A model generated the notes under the pieces. That model saw only the letters and a list, made by a program, of their open reading frames with translations, was not told the origin of the DNA and searched no databases. From NCBI GenBank assembly GCA_030156465.1, contig JASGMO010000023.1:1-9149 (forward strand): a stretch of DNA of 9,149 bases, read 5' to 3'. How positions within the stretch are numbered: position 1 is the first letter of the stretch; each line of letters starts with the position of its first letter. This stretch comes from Patescibacteria group bacterium. GTDB lineage: Bacteria; Patescibacteriota; Minisyncoccia; Minisyncoccales; Minisyncoccaceae. Shown here in pieces: positions 1 to 6,151 of the stretch. Position numbers and translations under genes: made by a program.

Positions 1-7
1 TAGTTTT

Positions 8-1018
8 ATGCAACAATTAAACGAAAGACAAAAGAATATAATAGAATTATTGTCTAAGAATAATTCTTTAAGTAATTCTCAAATAGTTGAGGCAATTGGG
101 GTGTCTCGTTTTACTATTTTAAGAGATTTAGAATTATTACAAGAATTAGAAATAATAAAGAAAGAGGGTGGCGGACGAAGTACCAAATATTATTTATTGA
201 ATAATAGTTTTTTTGATATTGATGATTATTTTAAAAACAGTCCAGATCAAAGAAGTGTTAAGGATTTTAATTTAGATTTTATTAATGAGCCAATCTTTTC
301 AGAAGAAGAAATAGAAGAATTGAATATTATTAATAATGGCTACAAAGAGAGGATTAAGAAAATGGATAAAACTCAACTTAAAAAGGAGATGGAGAGATTA
401 ACGATTGAATTAAGTTGGAAGTCGTCACAAATTGAAGGGAATACATATACATTAATTGATACAGAAGTTTTAATCAAAGAAAGATTAGAAGCAGAGGGAA
501 AGACAAGAGAGGAAACAATAATGATATTGAATCATAAAGATGCAATTGATTATATCTTTGACAACAAGGAAAAATTTAAAGAAGTTAATTTATCTGAAAT
601 AGAAAAAGTTCATCAATTACTTACAAAGGGTCTAGGTGTTAGTTTTGGTATAAGAAAAAATCCTGTTAGAATTACTGGAACTAGATATTTACCACCAAGC
701 AATAGAGATAAAATAGTTAGTGGGATTAATTTGATTATTGATAAGATTAATTCAACAAAAGACCCTCTTTCAAAAGCACTTTTTTCAATTTTGATGATTT
801 CTTATTTACAACCATTTGAAGATGGTAATAAAAGAACTTCAAGGATATTAAGCAATGCAATACTTTTAGCTAATAATTTCTGTCCCTTGTCTTATAGGAG
901 CATAAACGAAGCTGATTATAAAAAGGGGATAATCCTTTTCTATGAACAAAACGATGTAAGGTATTTTAAAGAACTATTTGTAGAACAATTTAAATTTGCG
1001 GTAGATAATTATTTTTAA
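8..1018 (+). CDS. Winged-helix Fic-domain protein with degenerate Fic motif
   Basis: The protein has 336 residues. Residues about 5-64 form a DeoR/MarR-like winged helix-turn-helix (NSQIVEAIGVSRFTILRDL at 23-41). Residues about 125-320 form a Fic domain. An S139-SQI-E143-G144 stretch fits the (S/T)xxxE(G/N) inhibitory helix placed before the Fic core, as in class II Fic proteins. The flap is recognisable near 215-230 (GIRKNPVRITGTRYLPP). The active-site loop at 268-279 reads QPFEDGNKRTSR, whereas the family pattern is HPFxDGNGRxxR: the catalytic His is Gln (codon CAA) and the second Gly is Lys, as in Doc-type loops. Fic enzymes normally transfer AMP or another phosphate-containing group to protein hydroxyls. 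Without the His this one may be inactive, altered in chemistry, or mainly a DNA-binding regulator. The ATG at 8 fits the start of the winged helix, but only seven bases precede it, so an upstream start cannot be excluded. Domain call firm; function uncertain. Confidence 0.85.
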   Translation: MQQLNERQKNIIELLSKNNSLSNSQIVEAIGVSRFTILRDLELLQELEIIKKEGGGRSTKYYLLNNSFFDIDDYFKNSPDQRSVKDFNLDFINEPIFSEEEIEELNIINNGYKERIKKMDKTQLKKEMERLTIELSWKSSQIEGNTYTLIDTEVLIKERLEAEGKTREETIMILNHKDAIDYIFDNKEKFKEVNLSEIEKVHQLLTKGLGVSFGIRKNPVRITGTRYLPPSNRDKIVSGINLIIDKINSTKDPLSKALFSILMISYLQPFEDGNKRTSRILSNAILLANNFCPLSYRSINEADYKKGIILFYEQNDVRYFKELFVEQFKFAVDNYF

Positions 1019-1020
1019 TG

Positions 1021-1029
1021 TGATATAAT
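1021..1029 (+). promoter_or_regulatory. Extended -10 promoter (TGATATAAT) before the small membrane gene
   Basis: TGATATAAT is a perfect extended -10 element (TGnTATAAT), with the hexamer at 1024-1029. I see no good -35 at 17-18 nt spacing, which an extended -10 can tolerate. Transcription would start near 1036, where the second in-frame ATG of the downstream gene lies, so the mRNA would be leaderless. It would serve the membrane protein and the HIT gene. Inferred from sequence only. Confidence 0.55.
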
Positions 1030-1329
1030 ATGAATATGCTCAATAGAATAGAAAAAATATATACGCTTTTCTTTTTATCAATAATATCATTATTGCTGGC
1101 AACATTGTTTCCCTTATTATTTTTTAATGTGCTTACATTGATATTATTTTTAGGTTTTGCTATTTTAACGACCTATTCAACAATGGAATATGTTATATCA
1201 AAAGAGCCAGATGACTTATGGAAAATTGGCTTTATTGGACTGTTTGGCCTTATTGGCTTAATCCCATTTTTTTCTATGGGATTTTTTGGTTTTTTTGGAT
1301 TTTTCGCGTATTTTGGTTTTAAAAATTAA
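1030..1329 (+). CDS. Small Phe/Gly-rich integral membrane protein, unknown function
   Basis: This is a hypothetical protein of 99 residues (97 if it starts at the second ATG, 1036). Hydrophobic segments at about 11-31, 33-50 and 66-83 suggest two or three membrane spans. A short polar loop (SKEPDDLWK, 57-65) separates the second and third. The C-terminal part, 67-97, is almost entirely Gly, Phe, Leu and Ile and contains the triplet repeat GFFGFFGFF (84-92). It recalls Gly/Phe-rich tails of small DUF-type membrane proteins, but I cannot assign a family. Its own -10 element overlaps the annotated start and would place the transcript 5' end at 1036, so I slightly prefer that ATG. It ends two bases before the HIT gene and is probably cotranscribed with it. 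The real membrane-protein composition argues against a spurious frame. Confidence 0.7.
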   Translation: MNMLNRIEKIYTLFFLSIISLLLATLFPLLFFNVLTLILFLGFAILTTYSTMEYVISKEPDDLWKIGFIGLFGLIGLIPFFSMGFFGFFGFFAYFGFKN

Positions 1330-1331
1330 TT

Positions 1332-1697
1332 ATGGATAATTGTATCTTTTGTAAAATTATAAAAGGAGAAGTTCCATCATATAAAATCTATGAAGATGAT
1401 TTTGTATATGCTTTTTTAGACATTAATCCAGAAAAACCTGGACACACTTTAGTTATTCCTAAAAAACATAGCGAAAATATATTTGATATAGAGAGAGAAG
1501 ATCTAGAGAAAGTAATTATGGCTTCAAAAAAGATTTCCCAGAGAATGGAGCAACTGGGCTATGGCGGAGTTAATATATATAATAATAATGGAGAGGGTTC
1601 AGGGCAAATAGTTTTTCATTTTCATATGCATATTATCCCTCGCAATATGCCCCCTGATTCACTTGAGAATATAGCAAACAGGTTGAAAATAGAGTAA
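1332..1697 (+). CDS. HIT-family (histidine triad) nucleotide-binding hydrolase
   Basis: The 121 residues are a complete Hint/HIT-type domain of usual length. C4 and C7 (CIFCKI) form the N-terminal Cys pair that helps bind zinc in many bacterial Hint proteins. The ligand-binding stretch DINPEKPGHTLVIPKKH lies at 30-46. The histidine triad is H96-F-H98-M-H100 followed by IIPR; H98 corresponds to the nucleophile that forms the nucleotidyl intermediate. The family hydrolyses nucleoside phosphoramidates, acyl-adenylates or dinucleoside polyphosphates in the cytoplasm; the exact substrate cannot be read from sequence. The gene follows the small membrane protein by two bases. The ftsZ promoter overlaps its last codons. 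There is no Shine-Dalgarno sequence before its ATG. Confidence 0.95.
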   Translation: MDNCIFCKIIKGEVPSYKIYEDDFVYAFLDINPEKPGHTLVIPKKHSENIFDIEREDLEKVIMASKKISQRMEQLGYGGVNIYNNNGEGSGQIVFHFHMHIIPRNMPPDSLENIANRLKIE

Positions 1698-1711
1698 TAA
1701 AAGTGTATAAT
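1683..1711 (+). promoter_or_regulatory. Near-consensus sigma70-type promoter for the ftsZ-gap operon
   Basis: TTGAAA at 1683-1688 and TATAAT at 1706-1711 are separated by exactly 17 nt, the ideal vegetative spacing, with one mismatch to TTGACA. The -10 ends seven bases before the ftsZ ATG at 1719, so the predicted transcription start coincides with the start codon and the message would be leaderless. The -35 lies inside the last codons of the HIT gene. This is the strongest promoter I see in the window. Confidence 0.75.
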
Positions 1712-1718
1712 CATCAAA

Positions 1719-2897
1719 ATGAAGACAAAAAAGAAAGAAGTTAAAAAAGAAGTGGAGAGCGACACAACAAAGAAGATAAAGATTAGAATTATCGGTGTTG
1801 GTGGTGGCGGAGGCAACATTATATCAGAGCTTTCTAAAAAATTGAAAGATTTTTCAACTCAAAAGGTTGATTTTGTTGCAGTTAATACTGACAATCAGGC
1901 CTTAAAGAGTTTGCCCAAAACAGTTAAAACATTTTCTTTTGGAAATAATACTACAAGAGGACTAGGAACAGGAAGAAATTTTGAAGTAGGAGAAAAGGCA
2001 GCGAAAGAAGATATTGAAAAAATGAAACAACTTTTTAAAGAGGACAGAGATTTATATATCTTTGTTTCTTCTTTGGGAGGAGGGACAGGAACAGGAGCAA
2101 CTCCTGTTTTAGTTAAAATTGCTGAAGAAATGGGATTAAATTCAATAGGAATATTCACTCTTCCTTTTTCTTTTGAGGGGAAAAAGAAGATGGATGCGGC
2201 ATTGAAATCATTAGAAAAAATAAAAGAATCGTTAAATGCTCATATGATTTTGCCTAACGAGAAAATATTTTCAATAGCCAAGGAAGAGATATCATTTGCT
2301 GATTCATTAAATCTTTTAAATAGTCGCTTGTCAGAGTCCCTTGAAGGACTACTAAGGACAATATATATGCCAGGATTGATTAACATTGATTGGGCAGATA
2401 TTAGAACGATAATTGAGGGAAAGAAAAAGACAGCTTACTTAAACTTTACAAAAGCAAAGTCAACGAGTAATGTAGAAGAAGTTACAGCAGAACTTCTCAA
2501 GAGTCCGGTTTTAGAATATCCTTTTGAGAACGCAGAAAATGTAATGTTTAATGTTGAGTCAGATAAAAACTTGTCCCTTCAAATGCTTTCTTTGATTAGT
2601 GAAAAAATTAGTGAATTGTCTCCCAACGCTAGAATTATCTTTGGGTTGATGCAAAATCCTAAATTTAAGAATGATATTAGAATTACTATTTTAGCAACCG
2701 CGGAGGAAGCTAAAGAGGAGGGTAAAAAGAAATCTAAAAAACAAAAACCAAAGAAAAAACCAGTAGAAGAGAAAGAGGTTGAAATTAGAAAAAGCGCTCT
2801 GGAGATAAAAGAAGAGGAGTCAAAAGAAAAAGAAAAAGAAGACGAAGAGGAGAGTGTTTATGAAATACCAGCGTTTCTAAGAAAAAAGAAAAAATGA
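1719..2897 (+). CDS. ftsZ: Cell division GTPase FtsZ
   Basis: FtsZ is the tubulin homologue that polymerises into the division ring at midcell. The 392-residue protein has the glycine-rich N-terminal nucleotide loop (GVGGGGGN, 26-33), NTDNQAL (56-62), TRGLGTGRNFEVG (79-91), the tubulin signature GGGTGTG (120-126) and the catalytic T7 loop N222-I-D224-W-A-D227. After the globular domain (to about 330) comes a Lys/Glu-rich linker (about 330-378). The tail YEIPAFLRKKKK (381-392) is the classic bacterial C-terminal peptide that docks FtsA, SepF or ZipA-type tethers. Divergent points: the N-terminal loop carries an extra Gly in place of the usual Ser, and the C-terminal domain has FNVESDKNLSL where most FtsZ have a Gly-Gly motif. 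It is first in the operon, has a leaderless-type promoter, and its TGA overlaps the galU ATG. No ftsA or ftsQ is nearby. Confidence 0.96.
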   Translation: MKTKKKEVKKEVESDTTKKIKIRIIGVGGGGGNIISELSKKLKDFSTQKVDFVAVNTDNQALKSLPKTVKTFSFGNNTTRGLGTGRNFEVGEKAAKEDIEKMKQLFKEDRDLYIFVSSLGGGTGTGATPVLVKIAEEMGLNSIGIFTLPFSFEGKKKMDAALKSLEKIKESLNAHMILPNEKIFSIAKEEISFADSLNLLNSRLSESLEGLLRTIYMPGLINIDWADIRTIIEGKKKTAYLNFTKAKSTSNVEEVTAELLKSPVLEYPFENAENVMFNVESDKNLSLQMLSLISEKISELSPNARIIFGLMQNPKFKNDIRITILATAEEAKEEGKKKSKKQKPKKKPVEEKEVEIRKSALEIKEEESKEKEKEDEEESVYEIPAFLRKKKK

Positions 2898-3772
2898 AAG
2901 TAAAAAAAGCAATATTTCCAATAGCAGGATTAGCAACAAGGTTCTTGCCTTTATCAAAAGTAATAAGTAAGGAGCTTTTGCCTTTGGTAGATAAGCCATT
3001 ATTAAGCTATACTGTTGAAGAGGCATGTCGTTCAGGAATTAAAGACATTCAGTTTGTTGTAAGAAAAAATCAAAAAGATGTTTTGAGTTATTTTAAAAAG
3101 GATGAAGAGCTAGAGAAGAGATTAATAGAAAAAGATAAAAAAGAAGAATTAGAAGAATTAAGAAAAATAGAGCACATAATTAAAGAGGTTGGTTTTTCTT
3201 CTGTTGTTCAAAAAACGGCAAAGGGTGACGCAAATGCAATATATGAAGCTAAAGAATTTGCTGGTAATGATGCAGTGGGTGTATTTTTCTGTGATGATAT
3301 TATCCACTCAAAGGGAGATCCTGGCTTCCAACAATTAAAAGACGTCTTTGAGACATGTCAGAGTCCAGTCCTTGGATTAAAGAAGCTTCCTGAAGATAAG
3401 TTGTCTAGTTACGGAGTAGTTGATGTTGAAAAAATAGCTAATGGTTTTTACAAAATAAAAGGAGTGACTCAAAAACCAAAGGACAATTCTCCGTCCGATC
3501 TAGCAATTATGGGGAGAATGATTCTTACACCTGATGTTTTTGAATATATGGAGAAGAATAAGCAACTAAGGGAAAAAGATACTTCAATTACTACTGTTTT
3601 GGGTGAAATGGCATCAGAAGGTAAGGCAATTTATGGTTATGAAGTTAAAGGTGACTGGCTAGAATGTGGAGATAAGCTATTATGGTTTAAATCATTTTTG
3701 ACTTTAGCGTTGGATCATCCTCAATATGGAAATCAAGTAAAAGAATTTATTAAACAAATTAAATTACAATGA
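2894..3772 (+). CDS. galU: UTP-glucose-1-phosphate uridylyltransferase (GalU type)
   Basis: GalU makes UDP-glucose from UTP and glucose-1-phosphate, feeding cell-surface glycans. The 292 residues match the family length and order: nucleotide loop AGLATRFLP (11-19), K26-E27 and PLVDKPLLSYTVEEA (30-44), the metal-binding Asp in CDD (133-135), TQKP (192-195), SDLAIMGRMILTPDVF (201-216), and a C-terminal ECGDKLLWFKSFLTLALDHP (257-276) that parallels the usual DCGSKLGYLKAF. Departures from the consensus are A14 for Gly in AGLGTRF, KGDANAIYEA (110-119) where GLGHAVLCA is usual, and TSITTVLGEM (230-239) in place of GEIQLTDAI. It is clearly a hexose-1-phosphate nucleotidyltransferase and GalU is the best fit; a related sugar or nucleotide specificity is possible. 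It starts within the ftsZ stop and ends within the trxB start, both as ATGA, suggesting translational coupling. Confidence 0.88.
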   Translation: MKVKKAIFPIAGLATRFLPLSKVISKELLPLVDKPLLSYTVEEACRSGIKDIQFVVRKNQKDVLSYFKKDEELEKRLIEKDKKEELEELRKIEHIIKEVGFSSVVQKTAKGDANAIYEAKEFAGNDAVGVFFCDDIIHSKGDPGFQQLKDVFETCQSPVLGLKKLPEDKLSSYGVVDVEKIANGFYKIKGVTQKPKDNSPSDLAIMGRMILTPDVFEYMEKNKQLREKDTSITTVLGEMASEGKAIYGYEVKGDWLECGDKLLWFKSFLTLALDHPQYGNQVKEFIKQIKLQ

Positions 3773-4656
3773 CATACGATTTAATTATTGTAGGTGCAGG
3801 TCCTGCTGGAATGACTTCAGCAATCTATTCTGCTAGACAAAAATTAAAGACACTCATAATTTCTAAAGATTTTGGTGGCCAAATGGCTCAAAAAGCAGTA
3901 GAAATTGAAAATTATCCCGGTTTTGAAAAAGTAACTGGTCTTGATTTAATTTCAAAAATGGAAAAACAAGTTAGAGATGTTGACATTGTTAGAGAAAAAG
4001 TTCTTGAAATAAAAAAAGAAGATGATATTTTCATTTTAAAAACAGAGAGTGAAAAAGTATTTCAATCAAAGGTTGTAATTATTGCTACTGGAGCTGAGCC
4101 AAGACGATTAAATGTAACAGGAGAGACAGATTATTTAGGTCGTGGAGTAAGCTACTGCTCAACTTGTGATGGTCCATTATTTAAGAATAAAGAAATTGCA
4201 ATTATCGGTGGGGGAGACGCTGGGTTTGAAACAGCAATCTTTATGAAAAATTATGCAAGTAAGATATATATATTAGAATATGGAGAAAGTGTTAAGGCAT
4301 CGCTTGATAATCAAAAGAAAGCAGAGGGAATAGAAATAATTACTTCAGCTCAATTAAAAGAAATAAAGGGAGATAATTTTGTTAATCAAATTGTTTTTGA
4401 TAGATTGGGCAAAGAAGAAACACTAGATGTAAAAGGTGTTTTTATCCAAGCAGGATATGTTCCCGAGACATCTTTTCTAGAGGACTTAGTTGAATTAAAT
4501 GAAAGAAAAGAGATAGTAGTTGATTTTGAAACATTTGAAACAAAGACAAAGGGTCTTTTTGCAGTCGGGGATGTTAATTGTGGTAAGGTTAAGCAAATTG
4601 TTGTTGCTTGTGGACAAGGAGCTGTGGCAGTAATTAATGGGTATAAATATATATGA
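3769..4656 (+). CDS. trxB: TrxB-like thiol reductase, probably NADH-linked
   Basis: This is a low-molecular-weight thioredoxin-reductase-type flavoprotein of 295 residues. The FAD-binding GAGPAG is at 9-14, the FGGQ..IENYPG stretch at 35-51, and the redox pair C130-STC-C133 in YCSTCDGP. The second Rossmann motif GGGDAGFETA is at 147-156, and the C-terminal FAD contact AVGDV at 265-269. In NADPH enzymes the second strand is followed by HRRxxxR, whose arginines hold the 2'-phosphate. Here the strand ends ILEYGESVKAS (168-178), with acidic E170 and no arginines, closely like the LLEF..EMKA of NADH-dependent AhpF. I therefore infer NADH (or another donor) rather than NADPH. The likely partner is the CPYC redoxin two genes downstream; no thioredoxin gene is in the window. 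It overlaps galU and eno by ATGA at either end. Confidence 0.9.
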   Translation: MTYDLIIVGAGPAGMTSAIYSARQKLKTLIISKDFGGQMAQKAVEIENYPGFEKVTGLDLISKMEKQVRDVDIVREKVLEIKKEDDIFILKTESEKVFQSKVVIIATGAEPRRLNVTGETDYLGRGVSYCSTCDGPLFKNKEIAIIGGGDAGFETAIFMKNYASKIYILEYGESVKASLDNQKKAEGIEIITSAQLKEIKGDNFVNQIVFDRLGKEETLDVKGVFIQAGYVPETSFLEDLVELNERKEIVVDFETFETKTKGLFAVGDVNCGKVKQIVVACGQGAVAVINGYKYI

Positions 4657-5906
4657 TAATTAAAGGAATAAAAGCAAGAGAAATACTTGATTCAAGAGGA
4701 AACCCAACACTTGAAGTTGATTGCATTACTGACAACGGTGTTTTTATCTCTGGGGTTCCATCAGGAGCATCCACTGGAAGCAAAGAGGCCTTTGAATTAA
4801 GAGATGGTGGACACAGGTTTGGAGGCAAGGGAGTTTTGAAAGCAGTTAAAAATGTTAATGAGATTATCGGTCCTAAAATTATTGGCGAGGATTGTTCTTG
4901 TCAAAGAAAAATTGATGAAATAATGATTGAGTTAGACGGCACCGAAGGAAAGTATAATTTAGGAGCTAATGCTATAGTTGGTGTTTCAATGGCAGTTTGT
5001 AGAGCTGGTGCTTGTGCTAAAAGATTGTCCTTGCACGAACATATTGCAGAGTTGGCGGAGAATAGGGAAATTAGCATCCCTTATCCCTGTTTTAATATTA
5101 TAAATGGCGGAGCTCATAGTGATAATGGTCTTGATTTTCAAGAATTTATGATAGTTCCCCAGAGCGATTCTTTTAGAGAAAATTTAAGGATTGGCTCTGA
5201 AGTATATTATCAATTAAAAAAAGTTTTAAAAGACAACTATCCTGAAGTATCACTAGGTTCTGGAGACGAGGGTGGTTTTGCTCCGACGGTTAGCTTGCCA
5301 GAAATCGCTCTTAGTCTAATCATAAAAGCAATTGAAGGGGCTGATTATACCAACCAAGTGAAAATTATACTAGATGTAGCAGCGACTGAATTTTATGGTG
5401 AAATTGATGGAAAAAGAGGTGGTTTTTATCGTTTCAAGTCAGGCTTTTATTCCTCATCAGACCTATTAAAATATTATTCTGAATTAATGGAAAATTATCC
5501 TATTATTGGAATTGAAGATCCTTTTGCTGAAAGTGACTGGGATGCATTTAAAAATATTAATCACAGGTTAGGAAAAAAGATTATGGTAATTGGCGATGAT
5601 TTAACAGTTAGTAATCAGGAATTAATCCAAAAAGCAGAAGATGAAAAGGCCTGCAATGCCGTGATTTTGAAAATTAATCAAATTGGAACAGTGACTGAGA
5701 TAATAGAAGCATCTAACTTAGCTAAAAGTTATGGCTGGAAGACAATCGTTTCTCATAGATCAGGAGAAACAACAGACAGCTTTATTGCTGATCTCTCTGT
5801 TGGTCTCGGTGCTAACTATATTAAAACAGGAGCGCCAACAAGGGGAGAGAGGTTGGCAAAATACAATAGATTATGTAGAATAGAAGATAAGATAATAATT
5901 AATTAA
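4653..5906 (+). CDS. eno: Enolase (phosphopyruvate hydratase)
   Basis: Enolase interconverts 2-phosphoglycerate and phosphoenolpyruvate in lower glycolysis. At 417 residues it is near full family length. Visible landmarks: AREILDSRGNPTLEV (8-22), the mobile loop SGASTG (37-42), H155 in GGAHSDNGLDFQEFM, E164, the catalytic acid E206 in GDEGGFAP, Mg ligands D241, E288 (IEDPFAESDW) and D315 (GDDLTVSN), the catalytic base K340 in the signature ILKINQIGT, and SHRSGETTDSFIADLSVG (367-384) with K391 beyond it. All catalytic residues are present, so it should be active. Its ATG lies in the trxB stop (ATGA) and no Shine-Dalgarno sequence precedes it, so expression probably depends on coupling to trxB. 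It ends four bases before the glutaredoxin gene. Confidence 0.98.
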   Translation: MIIKGIKAREILDSRGNPTLEVDCITDNGVFISGVPSGASTGSKEAFELRDGGHRFGGKGVLKAVKNVNEIIGPKIIGEDCSCQRKIDEIMIELDGTEGKYNLGANAIVGVSMAVCRAGACAKRLSLHEHIAELAENREISIPYPCFNIINGGAHSDNGLDFQEFMIVPQSDSFRENLRIGSEVYYQLKKVLKDNYPEVSLGSGDEGGFAPTVSLPEIALSLIIKAIEGADYTNQVKIILDVAATEFYGEIDGKRGGFYRFKSGFYSSSDLLKYYSELMENYPIIGIEDPFAESDWDAFKNINHRLGKKIMVIGDDLTVSNQELIQKAEDEKACNAVILKINQIGTVTEIIEASNLAKSYGWKTIVSHRSGETTDSFIADLSVGLGANYIKTGAPTRGERLAKYNRLCRIEDKIIIN

Positions 5907-5910
5907 AAAA

Positions 5911-6150
5911 ATGGCTAGAATAAGATTATTTACAACACCAATTTGCCCATATTGTTTCTCTCTTAAGAAGTTTCTAGAAGAGAAAGGAATTGAAGTAGAA
6001 GAAATAGATGTTTCTGAAAACGAAATCGCACTAGAAGAAATGATTAAAGAAACAGAACAAACAACCGTTCCAGTGCTTGATATTGATGGAGAGTTTTTGG
6101 TTGGGTTTGATAGAAAAAAGATTTGTGAGATATTAAAAATAGAAGAGTAA
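5911..6150 (+). CDS. Small glutaredoxin/NrdH-like redoxin (CPYC)
   Basis: The 79 residues fold as a minimal thioredoxin-fold redoxin. C12-P-Y-C15 follows the first strand (RLFTTPICPYC). The cis-proline is P54 in TTVPVL, and a GFD turn (65-67) precedes the last helix, the pattern of the NrdH/YruB-type glutaredoxin-like family. Such proteins shuttle electrons to ribonucleotide reductase, peroxiredoxins or mixed disulfides, and NrdH types are reduced directly by thioredoxin reductase rather than by glutathione. Its place two genes after the TrxB-like reductase makes that pairing likely, though this is inference. It begins four bases after eno and stops one base before gap. A purine run (AGAAGAG) near its 3' end is the nearest thing to a ribosome-binding site for gap. 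Confidence 0.92.
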   Translation: MARIRLFTTPICPYCFSLKKFLEEKGIEVEEIDVSENEIALEEMIKETEQTTVPVLDIDGEFLVGFDRKKICEILKIEE

Positions 6151-6151
6151 T

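Noticed and set aside
1622..1819. Minus-strand open frame with a proline-rich start, overlapping the HIT and ftsZ genes
   Set aside because: It is the antisense shadow of the ftsZ glycine-rich loop (GGGGG gives PPPPP) and lies entirely across two well-supported genes.
2893..4660. Possible alternative genetic code with UGA read as glycine, as in some CPR lineages
   Set aside because: In-frame TAA codons do follow the three TGA stops closely, but no gene in the window has an internal TGA and all glycines are GGN, so TGA is a stop here.
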